A stretch of 22,427 nt of DNA from Clostridia bacterium (GTDB lineage: Bacteria; Bacillota; Clostridia; Oscillospirales; Acutalibacteraceae): positions 1-22,427 of the forward strand of contig CAAFXD010000161.1 of NCBI GenBank assembly GCA_900766945.1, written 5' to 3'. The notes under the pieces are model-generated. The model was not told the origin of the DNA. It saw only the letters and a list, made by a program, of their open reading frames with translations, and made no database searches. Below, piece by piece: positions 22,001 to 22,427 of the stretch (the stretch's first letter is position 1; every line of letters begins with the position of its first letter). Made by a program: the position numbers and the translations under genes.

Positions 22001-22427
22001 GCGTATTTCCGATTTGTGTGATGCGGGGGATGACCAATTGAGCCGCATTACGGACGGTTCACCCGTAAAATTGCTTGCTATTGTGACCGCAGTCAAAAAG
22101 AAAACGACCAAAAATGATACGACAATGGCTTTCGTAACGGTTGAAGATTTGTACGGTAGTATCGAACTTTTGGTTTTCCCCAAGATTTATGCGCAATTTT
22201 CGCATCTTTTGCAAGTCGGAAATATCCTGCTTGTGGATGGACGTGTGTCATTACGTGAGGAAGAGAGCGCAAAGGTCATTCCTGACCGCATTTCTCCTTG
22301 TCCGAATGCGGATACTGTCGGCGAATCGCCGCCTCTTGCGTCCGCACAGGCAGAAAATCCACCGCAAAAAAAGCAACCGATTCCGCACGAAATTCAAACA
22401 GGATTGCTGTTGCTCGTGGATACTTTC
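19083..22427 (+). CDS. dnaE: DNA polymerase III alpha subunit, DnaE type (partial, C-terminus beyond window)
   Basis: My translation gives 1115 residues up to the window edge, with no stop; DnaE proteins are commonly about 1150-1180, so only the C-terminal tail is missing. The PHP domain starts at once (THLHLHTEYS at 4-13, ITDHGNM). The polymerase core has GPGRGSGAGS and the catalytic PDIDVDF (396-402, D397 and D399), and later KMDFLGLRTL with the third aspartate. YAFNKSHSAAYAVVAY is the conserved stretch at the end of the fingers region, followed by helix-hairpin-helix and OB-fold regions (VTAVKKKTTKNDTTMAFV). There is no proofreading exonuclease insert, so it is DnaE and not PolC. The ATG at 19083 has GAGGG 6 bases upstream and lies 15 bases after lysA. 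Confidence 0.95.
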   Translation, partial: MAFTHLHLHTEYSLLDGACRLGELCAVAKDLGQTALAITDHGNMFGAVDFYKAAKANGIKPIIGCEVYVAERNLTDKVHGLDSQRYHLVLLCKNETGYKNLIQMVSKSWVDGFYVRPRVDKALLEEYHEGLIALSACLAGEIPRKLSVKDFEGAKETALWYNRVFGQGNYYLELQDHGLQEQKEILPDLLRLSRETGIPLVATNDVHYIKKEDAKVQKVLICIQTNHTIDEDTGLEFGTDEFYLKSEAEMRETFSYVPEAIENTAKIADMCNVEFEFGKTKLPHFDVPGHQDHFTYFREKCYAGLYKNYGENVPQSHIDRLEYELSVIRQMGYVDYFLIVADFIAYAKSKDIPVGPGRGSGAGSIAAYCMGITGIDPMRYNLIFERFLNPERVSMPDIDVDFCYERREEVIDYVIQKYGKDHVAQIVTFGTMAARGAVRDVGRVLGLPYNTVDSVSKQIPRELGITIEAALKKNAELKKLYDEDEKIRELIDTAKSVEGMPRHASTHAAGVVITDKPVSEYVPLARNDASVVTQFTMTTIEELGLLKMDFLGLRTLTVISDAEKMIRKRQPDFDMETIPLDDKRTYTMFSKGLTYGVFQCESAGLRSVLTRLKPQNIEDIIAVISLYRPGPMDSIDDYIENRHHPEQIHYKAPQLKEILDVTYGCMVYQEQVMQIFRSLAGYSFGRADVVRRAMSKKKHKVMEQEREYFIHGQTDEHGNTVCCGCVANGISESAANSIFDDMSSFASYAFNKSHSAAYAVVAYRTAYLKCHYPCEFMSALLTSVIDDTAKIAAYIADCTRMGIRVLPPSANASVLAFAPTDHGEIRFGLLAIKNLGKGFIRTITEERAQNGNFTDFYDFCKRLYGKEFNKRAVEGLIKSGALDNLGLNRREMLQNLPDILAGLEGESRRNLDGQLDIFSIGETEPIAYAPKYQHCAEFPPAERLQMEKDATGLYLSGHPMAEHVTLSEKLHVARISDLCDAGDDQLSRITDGSPVKLLAIVTAVKKKTTKNDTTMAFVTVEDLYGSIELLVFPKIYAQFSHLLQVGNILLVDGRVSLREEESAKVIPDRISPCPNADTVGESPPLASAQAENPPQKKQPIPHEIQTGLLLLVDTF

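Overview
The window looks like chromosomal DNA of an anaerobic, low-to-mid GC Gram-positive bacterium, most likely a gut-type clostridium (Oscillospirales/Ruminococcaceae-like). The pointers are strong AGGAGG-type ribosome binding sites, a split sodium-pumping oxaloacetate decarboxylase, an enoate-reductase-type flavoenzyme, a lon-engB pair and a clostridial-style diaminopimelate decarboxylase. This placement is inference; no rRNA, tRNA, CRISPR array, insertion sequence or phage gene was seen. Every stretch is gene-dense; the longest non-coding gap is the roughly 270-base divergent promoter region between serC and lon.

Positions 1-2992 (minus strand) hold the sodium pump operon oadA - oadG-like - biotin carrier - oadB, read right to left from a good promoter at 2964-2992; oadB runs off the left edge. 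Positions 3034-8488 (minus strand) hold a three-gene unit: a large secreted clan GH-A-type glycosidase with carbohydrate-binding-like domains, then a 691-residue enoate/2,4-dienoyl-CoA reductase-type flavoprotein, then a membrane protein that starts on the flavoprotein's stop codon. A terminator hairpin closes it. Upstream lie two overlapping half-size TauE/SafE (TSUP) genes at 8495-9207.

Positions 9253-12144 (plus strand) hold a membrane protein with a PH-like domain, a KapD/ERI1-like DEDDh exonuclease with a C-terminal zinc ribbon, and a tandem pair of paralogous four-helix membrane proteins of unknown function, preceded by a perfect 21-base palindrome.

Positions 12200-14531 (minus strand) hold the serine pathway pair serC-serA. 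Divergent from it, starting at 14656 (plus strand), is a probable operon lon - engB - lysA-like - dnaE, with dnaE running off the right edge. The housekeeping right half is ordinary. The parts most worth a second look are the glycosidase-reductase-membrane protein operon, the split TSUP pair, the palindrome-controlled membrane protein pair, and the terminator-like hairpin wedged against the exonuclease ribosome binding site.
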